The position numbers and the translations under genes are program-made. The notes below the pieces were generated by a model, which saw nothing but the letters and a program-made list of their open reading frames with translations, had not been told where the DNA came from and ran no database searches. Source: FEN-1073 sp963780865 (lineage in GTDB: Bacteria > Chloroflexota > Anaerolineae > Anaerolineales > RBG-16-64-43). Taken from it: a stretch of 64,000 nt of DNA. Every line of letters starts with the position of its first letter. The first letter of the stretch is position 1. This document shows positions 40,684 to 50,762 of the stretch, piece by piece. The stretch lies in assembly GCA_963780865.1 (NCBI GenBank), contig CAWADT010000013.1, positions 186,001-250,000 on the forward strand. Direction: 5' to 3'.

Positions 40684-42417
40684 ATGAAACCCGTAAAACA
40701 CTGGGTCGTTGGGCCGGAACCGGACCTCGAAATCTTCGAGGCGTTGAACGCTTTTCCCAAACCCATTGCCCGCGCGCTGTTTCACCGGGGTATCGCCGAC
40801 CCGGAAGCAGCGCGCGCTTTTTTTCATGCCGAGGCGCCTCCACCGACGGATCCGTTCCTCATGGCCGATATGGACCGGGCGGTGGGACGAATTCTGCGGG
40901 CGATCCAGGCCAGGGAACCAATGGTGGTGTACGGCGATTACGATACCGACGGCGTCACAGCCACCGCGATGCTCGTGGAATTTTTGCGTTCCCTGGGCGC
41001 CTTGGTGTCGGCCTACATCCCGAACCGGTTCGAGGAAGGGTACGGTTTAAATTGCGCGGCGTTGCAGGAGATCTCGGATCAGGGCGCGCGGGTCGTGATC
41101 TCGGTGGATTGCGGCTCCCGGTCGGTGGTCGAGGCGGAATTCGCGCGGCAAATAAAATTGGATTTGATCGTTACCGACCATCATGCTCCGGGCACGGTGG
41201 AGCCGGAGGGATACGCTTTTCTCGACCCCAAGCGAAAGGCTTGCCTATATCCGGATAAAAATTTGGCGGGTGTCGGGGTGGCTTTCCGTTTGGTCCAGGC
41301 GGTCGCGGCACGCATGCCGCCGAGCATACCGGACGGCTCCGAACAGTATCTGGACCTTGTGGCGATTGGAACCGTCGCGGATATGGTTCCGCTGCTGGGC
41401 GAAAACCGATTTCTCGTGCGGGCGGGGTTGCATGCCCTCAACGACTCCCGCGCCACCATGCTCCGGCCCGGCGTAGATCAACTGTTAAAAATCGCCGGGG
41501 TGAACCGCGGGCGGGTGGACGCGCGTACGATCGGGTTCATCCTCGGCCCCAGGCTGAACGCTTCCGGCCGGATGGACACGGCCACCGATGCCTTGGAATT
41601 GCTGCTATCGTCGGAGCCCGGACCGGCCCGGGAGCGCGCGGCGGCATTGGATTCTCAAAATCGGGAGCGGCAGGGAATCACCCGGGAAATTTTTCTAGAG
41701 GCGAAGAAAATCCTTCTGCAATCGGAAGGGTTCAACCCCGACCAACCTCCCTGGTTTCTCATGTCGGAAAAAGAAGGGTTCAATTCCGGGGTCATCGGGT
41801 TGGCCGCCTCCAGGCTCATGGAAGAATATTACCGGCCTTGCGCGGTCGTGGCGATCGATGGAGAGCTGGCGCGCGGGTCGATCCGCAGCGTGCCCGGCTT
41901 CCATATCACCGACGCGCTGGATTCCTGCTCGGATTTGTTGCAGCGGTATGGGGGCCATGCGGCCGCGGCCGGTTTCACCATCCGGACCGACCGCTTGCCG
42001 GAATTGCGGCAACGGTTGGAGCGGCTGGCGGGCGATTCCCTCTCGGAGGGCGATCCGCATCCCGTCCTGGCGGTCGATTCCGAGATCACGCTTCCGGAAC
42101 TATCCTGGGGTTTGCTGGATTGGCTCCAACAGTGGGAACCTTGCGGGCAGGGAAATCCCTCGCCCTTGTTTTTCGCCCGCGAACTTTCCGTCGCCTGCAA
42201 GCGCGCGGTCGGCAAGGAAAACGCCCACCTCAAGCTGACCCTTTCCGATGGACGAATGGAGATCGACGCGATTGCGTTTGGATTCGGATCGCTGGAAAAA
42301 TCACTGCCCGCCCGGGTGGATGCGGCGTTTTATCTCGAGGAAAATAATTATTCCGGGAGGCAATTGCAGCTCCGGATCGTGGATTTGCAGGGCAGAGGGT
42401 TGCGGGCCGGGGGGTAA
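40684..42417 (+). CDS. recJ: single-stranded-DNA-specific exonuclease RecJ
   Basis: A 577-residue 5'-3' exonuclease used in recombination and mismatch repair. The DHH domain has YGDYDTDGVTA (83-93), SVDCGSRS and VTDHHAPG. LVAIGTVADMVPL and LNASGRMDTATDALELL follow, and the DHHA1 domain has RYGGHAAAAGF. A C-terminal OB-type domain closes the protein. Length is normal. It ends one base before the convergent glycosyltransferase gene. The ATG follows GGGGGAAAATATT. Confidence 0.94.
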   Translation: MKPVKHWVVGPEPDLEIFEALNAFPKPIARALFHRGIADPEAARAFFHAEAPPPTDPFLMADMDRAVGRILRAIQAREPMVVYGDYDTDGVTATAMLVEFLRSLGALVSAYIPNRFEEGYGLNCAALQEISDQGARVVISVDCGSRSVVEAEFARQIKLDLIVTDHHAPGTVEPEGYAFLDPKRKACLYPDKNLAGVGVAFRLVQAVAARMPPSIPDGSEQYLDLVAIGTVADMVPLLGENRFLVRAGLHALNDSRATMLRPGVDQLLKIAGVNRGRVDARTIGFILGPRLNASGRMDTATDALELLLSSEPGPARERAAALDSQNRERQGITREIFLEAKKILLQSEGFNPDQPPWFLMSEKEGFNSGVIGLAASRLMEEYYRPCAVVAIDGELARGSIRSVPGFHITDALDSCSDLLQRYGGHAAAAGFTIRTDRLPELRQRLERLAGDSLSEGDPHPVLAVDSEITLPELSWGLLDWLQQWEPCGQGNPSPLFFARELSVACKRAVGKENAHLKLTLSDGRMEIDAIAFGFGSLEKSLPARVDAAFYLEENNYSGRQLQLRIVDLQGRGLRAGG

Positions 42418-42418
42418 A

Positions 42419-43102
42419 TCAATCCAAAAAGCGGTATTTTACCAACGCCCAAATTGCGCCGAAGGCGTCTCCCAGGGTGATTTTCTTTCCTTGAGCGTAT
42501 TCCCTTGGATTGAACGAAATGGGAACCTCGAAGAGCCGGGCTTTGCGCTTGAGCATTTTAGCGGTGATCTCCGGTTCAAAATCAAACCGGTTGGCCCGCA
42601 ACCGGACGCCGTGCAGCAGATCCGCGCGGAAAACTTTATATCCCGTCTCCATATCGGACAGAATGCTGTTATAGAGAACATTGGTCGCCAGGGTGAGCAG
42701 CTGATTGGCGACCATATGCCAGAACATCGTCACCCGCCGCTTGGAGCCGAGAAACCGGGAGCCGTAGACCACGTCGGCCTGCCCGCTTTCGATCGGCTCC
42801 AGCATCGTAGGATATTCCGAGGGGTTATATTCCAAATCCGCGTCCTGCACCAAGATCACATCACCAGTGGCCTTTTGGAACCCCGACCGCAAGGCGGCGC
42901 CCTTGCCCATGTTCTTCTGATGGTACAGCACGATGAGCTCCGGAGACGAACCGATGGATTGCAGGATTTCTTTCGTTCCGTCGGTGGAGCCGTCGTCGAC
43001 TAGGATGATTTCGGATGCGAGCCGGGTCGCTTGAACCCTGCGCACGATTTCCGCAATCGTATATTTTTCGTTAAAAACCGGAATGACCACGCTGAGTTTC
43101 AT
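42419..43102 (-). CDS. GT2 glycosyltransferase, DPM1-like polyprenyl-phosphate sugar synthase
   Basis: A 227-residue cytosolic-face GT-A enzyme without a membrane tail. MKLSVVIPVFNEK, ILVDDGSTDGT (Asp for nucleotide), GKGAALRSGFQKATGD and ILVQDADLEYNPSEYP (DxD) are as in dolichol-phosphate mannose and undecaprenyl-phosphate glucose synthases. MLKRKARLFEVPISFNPREYAQGKKI is the family C-terminus. It probably makes the lipid-linked sugar donor used by the GT-C enzymes encoded downstream. The ATG at 43102 gives the standard N-terminus. It diverges from the AAA+ gene. Confidence 0.88.
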   Translation of the reverse strand: MKLSVVIPVFNEKYTIAEIVRRVQATRLASEIILVDDGSTDGTKEILQSIGSSPELIVLYHQKNMGKGAALRSGFQKATGDVILVQDADLEYNPSEYPTMLEPIESGQADVVYGSRFLGSKRRVTMFWHMVANQLLTLATNVLYNSILSDMETGYKVFRADLLHGVRLRANRFDFEPEITAKMLKRKARLFEVPISFNPREYAQGKKITLGDAFGAIWALVKYRFLD

Positions 43103-43130
43103 CGCGAACAGTATACCGGCTCGGCCGGGG

Positions 43131-43160
43131 TTGGGCAACCGGTATTCCCCATGCTATAAT
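43131..43160 (+). promoter_or_regulatory. sigma70-type promoter of the AAA+ gene
   Basis: TTGGGC, 18-base spacer, perfect TATAAT (43155-43160), giving a leader of about 45 bases. Confidence 0.6.
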
Positions 43161-43211
43161 CTTTACCATACCGTTATTCCATTTTCGGCGTCCTGCACTC
43201 GGAGGTGAATC

Positions 43212-44546
43212 TTGGCTAATCCAGTATCCACGGCGCGAACCACCGAGACGGGTCCTCGCTTCTCTCCGACCGTCGTCACCCGGGTGGAAGATACCGGACT
43301 TTCCTCGCTCTGGCTGCAGGATCTGGCTCTGAAGATTTTCTATTTCCGCGGCTATCTCACCGGGTTCCGGGTGGCCGAACTGATGGCGTTGTCGTTCACC
43401 GGGATCGTGGATCAGATTTTGGAGGCTCTCAAACGGGATAAGCTGATCGAGGTGAAATCTCAAACCGGGATCGGCGACGGCGCCTACCAATACGCCATCA
43501 CCGGGCAGGGCATGGTGCGTGCCCGGGAAGCGTTGGAGCGCAGCCAATACGCCGGGCCCGCCCCGGTGCCGCTGAGTGATTACAATGACGCGATCCGTCG
43601 GCAAGCCCGCGCGCGCCCGACGGTGAACTCCCGCGTCATGCACACCTGCCTTCAGGCGTTGACGCTTTCCGAAACCACCTTTTCGAGAATTGGACCGGCC
43701 GTCAACTCCGGCACTTCGATTTTCCTCTACGGCCCTCCGGGAAACGGCAAGACCACGATCGCGCGATCCATCGGGGACCTGATCCTCAAGGAAGAGATGT
43801 ACATCCCCTATGCCCTGGATGTGGAGGGGCATGTCGTCAAGCTATACGATTCGGTTAATCACGCCCTCGTGCCCGAAGAGGATGCCTCCAGCACGCAATC
43901 GACCAGCAGCATCCAGAAAAGCAGCAGCAAACGGGATCCCCGCTGGGTGCGCATCCGCCGTCCGTTCATCGTGGTGGGCGGCGAGTTGACGCTGGCTGGC
44001 CTGGATCTCGTGTTCAACGACGTCCAGAAATATTACGAAGCCCCGTTCCAGGTTAAAGCCAACGGCGGGATTCTGCTGATCGACGACTTCGGCCGGCAGC
44101 AGGTGCGCCCGCGGGATCTCCTCAACCGCTGGATCGTTCCCCTGGAAAATAGGATCGATTATCTAACCTTGCATACCGGGCAGAAGATCGAAGTTCCCTT
44201 CGACGTCATGGTGGTGTTTTCCACCAACCTTCCGCCCAAAGATTTGGTGGACGAAGCCTTCCTGCGCCGGCTGAGGCATAAAATCGAAGTGGTGGATCCG
44301 ACGTTCGACGAATACCGGGATATTTTCAAACGGGTTGCCGAATCGAAAGGCGTCACCTACAACGATCAAGGCCTGGCGTATCTGATCCAGGAGTATTACA
44401 TCAAAACCAACCGCAAACCCCGGGCGTCGCATCCGCGCGATCTCTGCGATCAAATTATCGACATCGGTCGGTATATGGGCACGGAACCCACCATGGCGAA
44501 GGACCTTATCGACCGGGCGGCGCAATCCTATTTCGTCGAATTGTAG
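43212..44546 (+). CDS. AAA+ ATPase with N-terminal winged-helix-like domain
   Basis: A 444-residue cytoplasmic ATPase. Residues about 30-110 form a helical domain that resembles a winged helix (VAELMALSFTGIVDQILEALKRDKLIEV). The AAA+ core has Walker A GPPGNGKTT (174-182), a Ser/Thr/Gln-rich loop near 230-245, Walker B GGILLIDDFG, sensor-1 FSTNLPP and a late RR/DEAFLRRLRHKIEV arginine-finger region. The TTG start has GGAGGTG five bases upstream. I cannot assign a substrate. It precedes the glycosyltransferase and pilus region, but on its own promoter. Confidence 0.8.
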   Translation: MANPVSTARTTETGPRFSPTVVTRVEDTGLSSLWLQDLALKIFYFRGYLTGFRVAELMALSFTGIVDQILEALKRDKLIEVKSQTGIGDGAYQYAITGQGMVRAREALERSQYAGPAPVPLSDYNDAIRRQARARPTVNSRVMHTCLQALTLSETTFSRIGPAVNSGTSIFLYGPPGNGKTTIARSIGDLILKEEMYIPYALDVEGHVVKLYDSVNHALVPEEDASSTQSTSSIQKSSSKRDPRWVRIRRPFIVVGGELTLAGLDLVFNDVQKYYEAPFQVKANGGILLIDDFGRQQVRPRDLLNRWIVPLENRIDYLTLHTGQKIEVPFDVMVVFSTNLPPKDLVDEAFLRRLRHKIEVVDPTFDEYRDIFKRVAESKGVTYNDQGLAYLIQEYYIKTNRKPRASHPRDLCDQIIDIGRYMGTEPTMAKDLIDRAAQSYFVEL

Positions 44547-44731
44547 GCATCCATCCCTTTTTCGGGATCGCCTTTTCCACCCGCCGGGAACGCTCACTTA
44601 TTCGGTTTGCTAAAAAACTCAGGACGCTTCCTAATTATGGAACGCGGCTTGTAACGCGAGTCCCGCGAATTATGCGATTCGTTCCTCCGGGAATCCAGAT
44701 CCGGGGCAGGGACCCTGGCAGCGCGTTTTTC

Positions 44732-44760
44732 TTGAATCCACAAAGGTAATTCCTTATAAT
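44732..44760 (+). promoter_or_regulatory. sigma70-type promoter of the first GT-C gene
   Basis: TTGAAT (44732-44737), 17-base spacer, perfect TATAAT (44755-44760), about 43 bases before the ATG at 44803. Confidence 0.65.
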
Positions 44761-44802
44761 ACAAGCTGTTCTTATTCTTCTCATAGGAAGGCGCCCCAGA
44801 CC

Positions 44803-46440
44803 ATGAATCCCTCGATTGGATCATCCGGAAAATGGGCTGTTGTTGTCGGGGTATTGACCGCTGTGCTTTTATTGGCGACAGCTGGCGATATCGGATTGAC
44901 GTGGGATGAGCCGGCGTATATCGCGGCCTCCGGAACATACAATGGGTGGTTTCAACGTCTTGTTTTCGGCCCGCATGGAGTGCTTAACGAAAGCGTTGTG
45001 AACCCCGCCTGGAGTGTCAACAGCGAACATCCGCCTTTCGACAAGGTGGTCTCCGGTTTGGTCTGGGTTGCCGCCCGACATATTTTCAACGATCTGCTCG
45101 CCCATCGTCTGGCGAATATTTTGCTGATCAGCCTCGCGGTTGCGTTGCTATTCCAAATGATGGCGCTTGAATTGGGGCAAGTAGCCGGGTGGGCGACCGT
45201 CGCCGCGCTGTTGCTGATGCCTCGGTTCTTTTTTCACGCCCACTTGGCCGCGCTGGACGTTCCGGCGGCATCCATGATCGTGATCGTCACATATACATTC
45301 TGGCGCACCAAAGAAAGCGCCAGGATCCGCCATACACTGCTTTTAGGCATCGTATTCGGATTAGCCATCGCCACGAAAGTGAATGCGGTATTCATCCTTC
45401 CTACGCTTTTTATCTGGGTATTAATCTTCCGGCGAAAATCTTATCTATTCATCCGATTGGTTGTAGCCGCCGTCATTGGGATTATCGTCTTTATCGGAAT
45501 ATGGCCGTGGCTCTATTACGACACATTGCCCCGCATCGGAGAATATATAAAATTTTTCTCGGTTTCACAAGCCAGGGTCGCACAATATTATCTGGGCAAG
45601 ACATTAACCTCTGTTCCATGGAGTTTTCCTTTTGTAATGACCTGGGCCGTGGTTCCCTTGGGGACAACGGTCCTTTATTTTCTCGGAATGCTTCGAGGGG
45701 TTTTCCGACGAAGGGATCGGGCCTTTTGCGCAATGCTTGCGCTCAACGCCTTGATTCCCTTGATGGTCCTGGTCACCGGGAAAAGCCTTGTCTACGACGA
45801 CGAGCGGTTGTTCATGCCGGCCTTCCCGTTTCTCGCGGCATTGGCCGGGATGGGGTTCTCCTGGCTGGTGTATCTCCTTAAGAATGTCTTCCAGCGACTG
45901 CGCCGGCCGGGATTTGCCGTCGCGCTCTCTGCCGCCGCGGCCGTACTCTTCCTGATTACTCCCATCCTTGGAATCGTCACATTTTACCCACACCTCCTCT
46001 CCTATTATTCCGAATCCGTGGGCGGGCTTCCCGGAGCCGCGAAGCTTGGCCTGGAGACCACCTATTGGGCCGAGAGCTATAGGGAAGCGGTGGACTATGT
46101 TAACAAAAACGCCCAACCCGGAGATTCCGTCTGGGTGGAGCCCGGCACTTACGACATTCTGGTGTATTACCAATTGCACGGGATCCTGCGGGATGATGTC
46201 ACCATCGCCATCACTTATGACACAAACCCCCAGACGGTATTCGGAACAAGCGTGCCTTTCCACAACGTCGCGGTTCCTTACAATCAGGCCACCTTCGTGA
46301 TCCTGGAATATCACCAGACATTTCTCTATGACAGCAACGGGCAACCGGTGGATGTGACAAAATGGATGTCGGTTCTACAGCCCGTCTATCGGGTGAAACG
46401 CCAGGGAGTTCCCATCCTCGACATCTATCGGAATCCATGA
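44803..46440 (+). CDS. GT-C/PMT-like membrane glycosyltransferase
   Basis: A 545-residue protein with about eleven or twelve membrane helices. The first exposed loop has GLTWDEPAYIAAS, the acidic pair expected of GT-C enzymes using polyprenyl-phosphate sugars, and NSEHPPFDKV downstream is the usual companion. After the last helix there is an exposed C-terminal domain of about 130 residues (YREAVDYVNKNAQPGDSVWV). It resembles PMT/ArnT-type proteins. Acceptor unknown: protein, lipid or polymer. AGGAAGG precedes the ATG. Confidence 0.8.
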   Translation: MNPSIGSSGKWAVVVGVLTAVLLLATAGDIGLTWDEPAYIAASGTYNGWFQRLVFGPHGVLNESVVNPAWSVNSEHPPFDKVVSGLVWVAARHIFNDLLAHRLANILLISLAVALLFQMMALELGQVAGWATVAALLLMPRFFFHAHLAALDVPAASMIVIVTYTFWRTKESARIRHTLLLGIVFGLAIATKVNAVFILPTLFIWVLIFRRKSYLFIRLVVAAVIGIIVFIGIWPWLYYDTLPRIGEYIKFFSVSQARVAQYYLGKTLTSVPWSFPFVMTWAVVPLGTTVLYFLGMLRGVFRRRDRAFCAMLALNALIPLMVLVTGKSLVYDDERLFMPAFPFLAALAGMGFSWLVYLLKNVFQRLRRPGFAVALSAAAAVLFLITPILGIVTFYPHLLSYYSESVGGLPGAAKLGLETTYWAESYREAVDYVNKNAQPGDSVWVEPGTYDILVYYQLHGILRDDVTIAITYDTNPQTVFGTSVPFHNVAVPYNQATFVILEYHQTFLYDSNGQPVDVTKWMSVLQPVYRVKRQGVPILDIYRNP

Positions 46441-46571
46441 AAAGGCCCGGGGTGAAGCGGCGGGAAAGGAACGTCCGCGTCCGCCCCAACGGGAAATTAA
46501 AAAAAAAGAAAAAAAGCGCCTTGGGTTGCGATTTCTTAAAAGATGATGCATACTTGTTTTTGGGATAACCT

Positions 46572-48074
46572 ATGACGGAGATCGCGCTACGCACGTACAA
46601 CCAAGAAATCAAAGACCTCATCGATCACGGCCATTTTGATGAGGCGATAGCGCATTGCCAGCACATCCTGGAGACATTCCCGCGGCATATCGAGACCTAC
46701 CGGCTGCTGGGCAAAGCCTTCCTGGAGCAGGGCCGGCACGGAGATGCGGCCGACGTTTTTCAACGGGTGCTGTCCGCCATCCCCGAAGACTGGCTGTCCC
46801 ATGTGGCCATGGCCATCGTCCGGGAAGATGAAAGCAATCTGGACATGGCCATTTGGCACATGGAACGGGCTTACGAGGTCAACCCGTCCAATACGACCGT
46901 GCAACAGGAAGTTCGCAGGCTACGCGGCCGCCGCGACGGCGTCGAACCCCCGAAACTCCGTCTGACCCGCTCCGCTTTGGCGCGGATGTACATCAAGGGA
47001 GGGCTATTCGGCCAGGCGATCGCGGAGATTCGCAGCGCCCTGGCGGAAGACTCCGAACGCCCGGACCTGCAGACACTGCTCGCGTCCGCTCTCTTTGATT
47101 CGGGGGCAGTCCAGGAAGCGACCGACATTTGCAACACCGTTTTGCAAAAACTTCCCTATTGCTTGGAGGCTAATCGGATTCTGGGTCTGGCGCTATGGAC
47201 CTCCGATAAGAAAGAGGACGCGGAAAAACTGTTTCAACGGTTGGAATCCCTCAACCCTTATATCGATATCGACACCCTCAAGAAAGAGAAGAGAATTCAA
47301 GAACATCCCGGACAATCCATCACCCTGACGCGAATCGAGTGGGAGCAACAGGAAAAGACGGTCCGGTCGAAACAACCCAATTGGGCTTCCTCCCTTGGGT
47401 TGAAAATCGAAGAAGCTCAACCCGGCCGCCCGGCGATACCGGATTGGCTGGCCACGACATCGCAACCCGCCGCCTCCGCACCGGCTGCGCCGGCGGCGTC
47501 GCCTTTTGGCGGACCGACTCCCTCCTGGTTCAATGACGCAGCCAACGCCATGGGAACCGGGAAACCCGCCGGCCTAAGCCCAAGGGAACCTCAGAAGGTG
47601 CCAGCCGAATCCGCAGCGGTCCCCGCAATAAAAACCGGCACGGGTGAATTACCGGATTGGATAAAAACGCAATCCAATCCTGTGGAGCCTCAAGCAGCGG
47701 AAAAGCCATCGAGCCCGCTCCCAGACTGGCTATCCGCGCCTTCCATGCCCTCACCGTCACTTCAACCGGTCGCACCTACCGCGGAAAGCACTCTCCCGGA
47801 TTGGATCAGAACTGTCGCTCCGGCGTCCACTGCTCCGGCAGATCAGGGACCTGGAATACCGGATTGGCTTTCCGCTCCGACCCCTCCAGCTGTCGAGGCG
47901 CTTCCGCCTTCGTCCCTTCCGGAATGGACCAAGCCGGAGACAAAAACGGGACCGTTAGAGGTCGATCACGGAGAGATCCCGGACTGGTTAAACACATCGA
48001 AGCCAGCAAGCGTCGACATCGGCTCGGAACCGGAATGGCTAAAACCGCCGCCACCCGGCTCCACATCGGATTAA
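46572..48074 (+). pseudogene. giant TPR/PDWL-repeat protein, first part before a frameshift
   Basis: The N-terminal 500 residues of a protein that would run to 50693 (about 1373 residues). Residues 1 to about 210 are TPR-like helices (HFDEAIAHCQHILETFPRHIETYRLLG and similar). After that the chain is Pro/Ala-rich and carries short motifs such as IPDWL, LPDWI, LPDWL, LPEWT and EPEWL about every 25-40 residues. The frame ends at TAA 48072-48074; the same motif series continues immediately in another frame, so one base is probably missing near 48068-48071. No signal peptide or membrane helix. Confidence 0.7.
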
Positions 48075-49774
48075 TCCCGGAATGGATGAAAGGGACTCCT
48101 CGAGTTGATTCTGCCGCTCCGGTTCCGGCGGCGGTGGAAAGTGTTCCCGATTGGTTGCAAGAAAAACCGGCATCACAACCCAAACCGGTCGAGATCGTCC
48201 CGGAATGGATGCGCGGTGAAAGCACGCCTACTTCGGAAGCAGGGAAAGGAAATGCCCCTACGCCCTTCGCTCCGGAAACGGATATTCCGGAATGGATGAA
48301 ACCCGAACCCTTGGAATCCCCTGCGCCCATTCAATCAACAGAATCCAAATCCGGGGCACAGATTGCGCCCCCGGAGGCCAAACAACAATCTCCGTCCGAA
48401 TTCGGCCTTCCGGATTGGATGACCACGTCCGCGTCCTCAACGCCCGCCGCATCGGCCCCCAGTACTACTCCAGCGGCGATGGCGTCCGTTCAATCGGTGG
48501 AGAGCGAAGCGGAAAGAGTTCCCGAAGTCACATTACCGGATTGGCTTAATCCGCCACCTTCACCGGTTCCCGTCCCGCCCATGCCTGTTTCATCAGTTCC
48601 ATCGCCAACCCCGCTGCCCTCTATAGAACCGGTGGAGGCCGCTCCAGAGGCAACGCCTGAGATAAGCCTGCCGGATTGGTTAAAGGCGGTTGCTTCACCT
48701 GCTCCTTTCGCTTCTCCTCCATCGGCTTCGACCCCCGCGCCGGGACCAACTCCGCCCGCACCACCCTCCGCTGAGCCTGCTCCGGAAGCAGTTCCTGAGG
48801 TCAGCCTGCCGGCCTGGCTTACGGGTGTCACACCGCCGCTTACTCCGACAGCCACGCCTGCGCCCTCAACCCCCGCGCCAATCGTAGCGGAGGAACGAAA
48901 GGCCGCCACTTCGGCGGAGCCCATTCCCGAAATCGCTTTGCCGGATTGGTTAACCGCGCCTGCTCCATCAATCCCAACCATCCCCTCGAAAAAACCTTCC
49001 GGCCCCTTATCCACTCCGTCCGCTCCCGCCGCGCTGGTCCAGGCTCCGTCGGCCGCTTCACCGGAAGGAAGAACTCCAGAGTCTATTGCACCGGCTCCGG
49101 CCGAACCCGCTCGCCTTCCTCCCATGACAGCCGCTCCTTCGGCCGCATCTGATACGAAAATATCGACGGCCTCCCTGCAACCGTCATCCGCGATGCCCGG
49201 ATCCGCCGTGGTTGAAGTAAAAAAAGAGACCGTTCCACCGCCCGCGGAATCATCACTCCCCACACCCATTAGTGAGGGGATCGATTTACCTGATTGGCTC
49301 GTTGCGCAACTTCAAGGGAAACAAGCGGAGACGGCTGTCCCTCCGGCGGCCGCCAAACCCGCGATTCCACTCCCTGATTGGCTGAAACCGGCGGGCCAAG
49401 GCCCAGCCCCATCTCCGGTCGTTGATTGGGAAAAAGCGGCCGACCAACCGGTTCCTTCGGTGCCGGCGGATGCAACCCGTCCGGCTGTGGGGGCCGTTCC
49501 ACCGGCGGAAAAACCGGTCGCGGGATCCGAAGCGATCCCAACCTGGTTGGATAAATCCAAACCAAGCGGGAATGAAACCGTCGCCCGCTGGCTTGATCGC
49601 AGATTGAAGACCTCGACCTTAAGCTCATTGGAAGATTCCGGTGCTAGAACGGGATCCAAACCCCCTTCGCCGGCGCCCACCGCGAAGCCCACCCAAAGCT
49701 CGAACTCAACTTCCCACGTGGCTGGATTCCCAAAAACCGGGCGGGTCCGATACGGTCGTACGCTGGATGGATAA
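48035..49774 (+). pseudogene. giant TPR/PDWL-repeat protein, middle part
   Basis: Open frame that continues the motif series: IPEWM, VPDWL, VPEWM, LPDWM, LPDWL (several), LPAWL, IPTWL, with Pro/Ala/Ser/Thr-rich spacers. Sequence before about 48070 in this frame is not protein-like, and the ATG at 48035 has no ribosome site, so it should be read as part of the larger gene. It runs out at 49774 after the frame returns to that of the first part around 49660-49705. Composition is strongly biased, with hardly any aromatic residues except the motif Trp. Confidence 0.65.
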
Positions 49775-50693
49775 ACGTGAAACCGGATCCTTGCGCCGGG
49801 CGCCCCAATCTGCATTCGCTGATGCCGGAAAGTCGGGCTCTCCCGCTTCGGAGGAGAGCGCGCCGGTCAAGCCGGAAACCGCACAGGCTGCTGCCCCGAG
49901 TACACCCTCAATTCCCACTCCGGGGACAGAAGATACGATTGCAGCGAAGAAATCCCCCATACAAGCCGGTGCACCTGTTCATCAGCCAAATATCGAACCG
50001 GTTCGCCAGGTTCCACCGCCGGCGACGCCTATTCTTTCTACAAAACCGTTGGAGCCGGGAATTCAAGCGCCGCGTCCCGTTGCGCCTCCGCCAGCTCCAA
50101 TGGCCGCCTTGCCGGAAGAGGAAGAAGAGGAGGGGGCTTTCGTGCCGCCTCCGGAATGGTTGCAGAAAGCGCTGGGAAACGCGGTGGCGGACGTGCCCCC
50201 CAATCCCAAAGAGCGAGCCTCCGTGCCGGAAACGCCAGCATCGCAACCTCTTCCGCCTCCGACGGTCGCGGAAAAAACCGCCAACGTCGGTTGGCAGACT
50301 CAGGTGGCTGACGAACCGGCTCCCGTCTCAACGGCTAAACCCACTCCGTGGGTGCCGATGACTCCACCCCAGAGCACAGCGGAACCTCCGGCCAAACCGG
50401 TGAAGAGAGCCAGCAAAAAGAAAACACGGAAATTATCCGATATCGAATCGGAGGCTATGATCCGGGAAGCCCGGGTGTATCTGGAGACAGATCTGCAAAA
50501 AGCTTCTGAAGTTTATCTGCAAGTGATTGAGAATCCCGCAAGCGCAGAAGTGGTAGCTAATGACCTTACATCCTATCTGGAACAAGATCCGGCTTCCCCG
50601 CAGCTGTGGAATCTTTTGGGTGACGCGTGCAGCCGCGCCGGACGGCTCCAGGATGCCTACCGGGCTTATGCGGAAGCCTTGCGGAGAATGTAA
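49641..50693 (+). pseudogene. giant TPR/PDWL-repeat protein, C-terminal part
   Basis: The gene-like sequence in this frame starts near 49700 with QLPTWLDSQKP and VVRWMDKR motifs, continues through a Pro-rich spacer, has PPEWLQKALG near the end and closes with a helical C-terminal domain (SEAMIREARVYLETDLQKASEVY, then a TPR unit NLLGDACSRAGRLQDAYRAY). The frame is that of the first part, so a +1 and a -1 shift cancel. Following gene at 50763 starts 69 bases after the stop. Confidence 0.65.
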
Positions 50694-50762
50694 ACCTCTC
50701 CCCATCCCACGGCCCCCCTCCGTTCGATTCCGCTCCCCAAGCCGTTCGCGACAAGAGGAACC

